Assembly: GCA_023417955.1 (NCBI GenBank)
Contig: JAEZDW010000371.1
Span: forward strand, 1 to 8,969
Reading direction: 5' to 3'
Length of the DNA stretch: 8,969 bases
Source: Bacteroidota bacterium
Lineage (GTDB): Bacteria; Bacteroidota; Bacteroidia; Cytophagales; Cyclobacteriaceae
This document shows, one piece after another, positions 7,105 through 8,969 of the stretch. Numbering within the stretch: the first letter of the stretch is position 1; the number at the start of each line of letters is the position of its first letter. The notes under the pieces are model-generated. The model was not told the DNA's origin and made no database searches. It saw only the letters and a list, made by a program, of their open reading frames with translations. A program made the position numbers and the translations under genes.

Positions 7105-7506
7105 ATGCAGAAAGGGAGTGTTAAAAAAGTCGTCCTCATAGATGACAGCGATATTGACCTGTTTATTCAGAAACGCTTCCTGGAAGTCAATGATTTCTCG
7201 GCAGAGATTGAAATGTATAATTCTGCTAATGAAGCTTTTAAGTCGCTTAACAAAGCATCCAGCGAATCTGCTCCGGACGCTATATTCCTCGACCTCAACA
7301 TGCCAGACGCCGATGGCTTTGCATTCCTGAAAAAGTTTTCCAGTTTACCAGACAGCGTTACTCATAAGTCCCGTATCGTAGTCCTTACAAGTTCCGAAAG
7401 CAACATCGACAGGGATTATGTGTTATCGTTCCATGAAGTCATTCACTTTATTACGAAGCCACTGACCCGGTCCGACATCGATGACCTGAAAGCTATATTC
7501 GAATAA
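7105..7506 (+). CDS. Single-domain CheY-like response regulator
   Basis: A 133-residue stand-alone receiver domain with no output domain. The acidic pocket is Asp13/Asp14 ('LIDDSD'), the phospho-acceptor is Asp63 ('IFLDLNMPDADG'), and the switch residues are Thr95 ('VVLTSSE') and Lys118-Pro119 ('FITKPL'), so every residue needed for phosphorylation is present. I chose ATG 7105 because 'AGGGTGG' at 7091-7097 is a reasonable ribosome site and the receiver fold starts eight residues in. Longer in-frame starts upstream would cross the promoter region and add non-homologous residues. Such receivers usually relay phosphate or act by protein contact with a hybrid or PAS-type kinase encoded elsewhere; no dedicated partner is visible here. 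The gene is divergent from the helical lipoprotein gene and its stop lies 3 bases from the stop of the LytTR regulator. Confidence 0.9.
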   Translation: MQKGSVKKVVLIDDSDIDLFIQKRFLEVNDFSAEIEMYNSANEAFKSLNKASSESAPDAIFLDLNMPDADGFAFLKKFSSLPDSVTHKSRIVVLTSSESNIDRDYVLSFHEVIHFITKPLTRSDIDDLKAIFE

Positions 7507-7509
7507 CGC

Positions 7510-8271
7510 TCAGCGGTCCAGCCAGGCCTTGAAGTCCCCCACCCTTTCCCGGGCAACGATAACGTCATTGTCATTCGTATTCTTAAGGATGAGCTTCAAT
7601 CTGCTGTTTGAATAGTGAATGATATCAGCAATCGATGAAGCAGAAACCAGGTACTTGCGATTGATCCTGAAAAACTCGTCGGGGTTCAACATGTCTTCCA
7701 GCTGCTCCAGTGTGTAATCGAGGATCAGGTTCCTGTTCTCCGTAGTGTTGCAGAATGTTGTTTTGTCTTTGCTGAAGAAATACAGAATGTTTTTGGTTTC
7801 GATGGTTTTCAGGTGCTCACCGACCTTGATCACGAACCGGTTCTTATACTTCCGCGTCAGCATTTGAATTGCTTCGGCGATATTGCCAAGTGCCTTTGTA
7901 GAATCATCACCCGGTGCCTTCAACGCATGGAATTTTTCGATTGCTTGTTTGAATTCGTCTTTATCAACCGGTTTTAAAATATAGTCGACACTATTCACTT
8001 TGAATGCGCGTATCGCATATTCATCGTAGGCCGTGATAAAGATGACGGGGCACTTCACGTCGCACTGCTGAAAGATTTCGAAGCTGGTTCCGTCTGCAAG
8101 CTGGATATCCATCAGGGCAAGGTCGGGCACATTGCCAGAGCGAAAGTAGTCAACTGCTTTTTTAACAGAATCTATTTTTCCGGCAATAGCCACGTCGGGA
8201 ATGAGTTCGGTGCTGAGTCGCTCGACGCGCATCGCTGCCTGGGGTTCGTCTTCAATGATTAATACGGTCAT
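7510..8271 (-). CDS. LytTR-family response regulator
   Basis: A 253-residue transcription regulator. The receiver domain occupies about 1-120: acidic Glu7/Asp8 ('IIEDEP'), phospho-acceptor Asp55 ('LALMDIQLADG'), Thr80 ('FITAYDEYA') and Lys100-Pro101 ('YILKPVD'). The LytTR DNA-binding domain occupies about 145-251, with 'KTIETKNILYF' (156-165), 'FFRINRKYLVS' (200-210) and C-terminal 'FKAWLDR'. Members bind direct repeats in promoter DNA and often control envelope or surface genes. The start ATG (8269-8271) overlaps the kinase stop in an ATGA arrangement, so translation is probably coupled and the kinase is its partner. Target genes cannot be named; I found no clear LytTR site pair in the window. 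Confidence 0.95.
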   Translation of the reverse strand: MTVLIIEDEPQAAMRVERLSTELIPDVAIAGKIDSVKKAVDYFRSGNVPDLALMDIQLADGTSFEIFQQCDVKCPVIFITAYDEYAIRAFKVNSVDYILKPVDKDEFKQAIEKFHALKAPGDDSTKALGNIAEAIQMLTRKYKNRFVIKVGEHLKTIETKNILYFFSKDKTTFCNTTENRNLILDYTLEQLEDMLNPDEFFRINRKYLVSASSIADIIHYSNSRLKLILKNTNDNDVIVARERVGDFKAWLDR

Positions 8272-8969
8272 ACTTTTATTCCCCTGATTTCCGCCGGTTG
8301 CCCGTCGGTAAGTAACGGTATTGATACCCTAAACATGCCTTCAGACTTTGTAATCGCGGGAATTTGTGCAGAGAGCATCTCGTATCGATGCATTATATTC
8401 TGCAATCCAAATCCCGATGATGGCTCCCGGTAGCGATTTCGTTCCTGAAGATCGTTTTCAACTATCAGGAAATTACCTTCGGCAAAAACACGAACCGATA
8501 ATGGTTGCTCTTCCGATATAACATTGTGTTTAATCGCATTTTCGATCAACATCTGCAGGGCAAGTGGCGGAAGATAACCAGCCACCCCCTTCAGTTCAAC
8601 AGACACCGAAAGTTTCTCACCAAATCTGATTTGCTGCAGGTAAAGATAAGACTGCGTGAAGGCCAATTCTTCGTCCAGCGAAACCAATTCCTTTTCCTGA
8701 GTATCAAGGACATATCGATAGACGTCGGCCAACTGCCGGATAAACATCTGAGCTTTTTCCTTGTCTTCATAAACGAGGTGGGTGAGTGCATTCAGGCTGT
8801 TAAAAAGAAAATGGGGATTCACCTGGTTTTTGAGACTTTCGTAACGGGCGCGGATGCTTTCATGCTGAAGCTCTTCCGCCTCAATGGCAGTGACACGCCA
8901 GTTCATTAAGAAGAGTCTTCCGTGCATGAATAGCGAAATGACAATTGTGATAACGATGGAGAGCACAAA
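8268..8969 (-). CDS. LytS-like sensor histidine kinase, C-terminal part (5' end outside the window)
   Basis: About 234 residues of a kinase open through the right edge of the window; the GTG at 8964-8966 is not taken as the start because the frame continues upstream inside a membrane helix. The visible order is: the end of the last membrane helix ('SIVITIVISLF'), a short coiled linker, and the His_kinase (LytS-type) domain with the phospho-accepting His in 'NQVNPHFLFNSLNAL' (residue 52 of the visible part). The GHKL ATPase part follows, with N-box 'LIENAIKHN' (140-148) and G-box 'GFGLQNI' (185-191). The protein sits in the inner membrane, autophosphorylates and passes phosphate to the LytTR regulator, whose ATG overlaps this stop by 4 bases. 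The sensory N-terminus, usually several membrane helices in this family, is not in the window, so the signal is unknown. Confidence 0.93.
   Translation of the reverse strand, partial: FVLSIVITIVISLFMHGRLFLMNWRVTAIEAEELQHESIRARYESLKNQVNPHFLFNSLNALTHLVYEDKEKAQMFIRQLADVYRYVLDTQEKELVSLDEELAFTQSYLYLQQIRFGEKLSVSVELKGVAGYLPPLALQMLIENAIKHNVISEEQPLSVRVFAEGNFLIVENDLQERNRYREPSSGFGLQNIMHRYEMLSAQIPAITKSEGMFRVSIPLLTDGQPAEIRGIKV

Noticed and set aside
7970..7980. GGTTTTAAAAT, a near copy of the intergenic palindrome
   Set aside because: It lies inside the receiver domain of the LytTR gene and encodes the conserved Lys-Pro region, so coding constraint explains it.

Overview
The window looks like chromosomal DNA from a member of the Bacteroidota, probably a Cytophagales-type bacterium. 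The evidence is a TonB-dependent receptor C-terminus next to a lipoprotein, two lipoproteins with standard lipoboxes, a LytS/LytTR two-component pair, a large ABCG-type half-transporter of a kind I associate with this phylum, few strong Shine-Dalgarno sites, and a match to the Bacteroidota -7 promoter element (TAnnTTTG). I see no mobile element, tRNA, rRNA or CRISPR array, and gene density is normal.

Layout. (1) Bases 1-2065, plus strand: the end of a TonB-dependent outer-membrane receptor, then 14 bases later an SGNH/GDSL-like lipoprotein, closed by a hairpin at 2098-2124. (2) Bases 2132-5964, minus strand: a two-gene unit with a 1017-residue multidomain ABC transporter (TerB-like, FHA-like, ABCG ATPase, membrane domain with a very large extracytoplasmic insert) upstream of an ElyC/YdcF-like DUF218 membrane protein. 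(3) Bases 6071-6964, minus strand: a helical lipoprotein of unknown function, ended by a strong intrinsic terminator at 6022-6048. (4) Bases 6965-7104: a divergent intergenic region with a candidate promoter and two inverted repeats. (5) Bases 7105-7506, plus strand: a single-domain CheY-like receiver, meeting tail to tail with (6) bases 7510-8969, minus strand: a LytTR response regulator and its LytS-like histidine kinase. These two overlap by 4 bases, and the kinase runs off the window.

Working together. Most of the genes belong to the cell envelope (receptor plus surface lipoprotein, transporter plus ElyC-like protein, lipoprotein) or to signal transduction (kinase/LytTR pair, orphan receiver). 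The kinase and LytTR regulator almost certainly form a cognate pair. The transporter and DUF218 protein are probably one operon. The most unusual item is the transporter, whose N-terminal sensory-type domains and roughly 240-residue extracytoplasmic insert suggest a regulated envelope machine rather than a simple exporter. I do not see convincing evidence of a wholly new defence or mobile system here.
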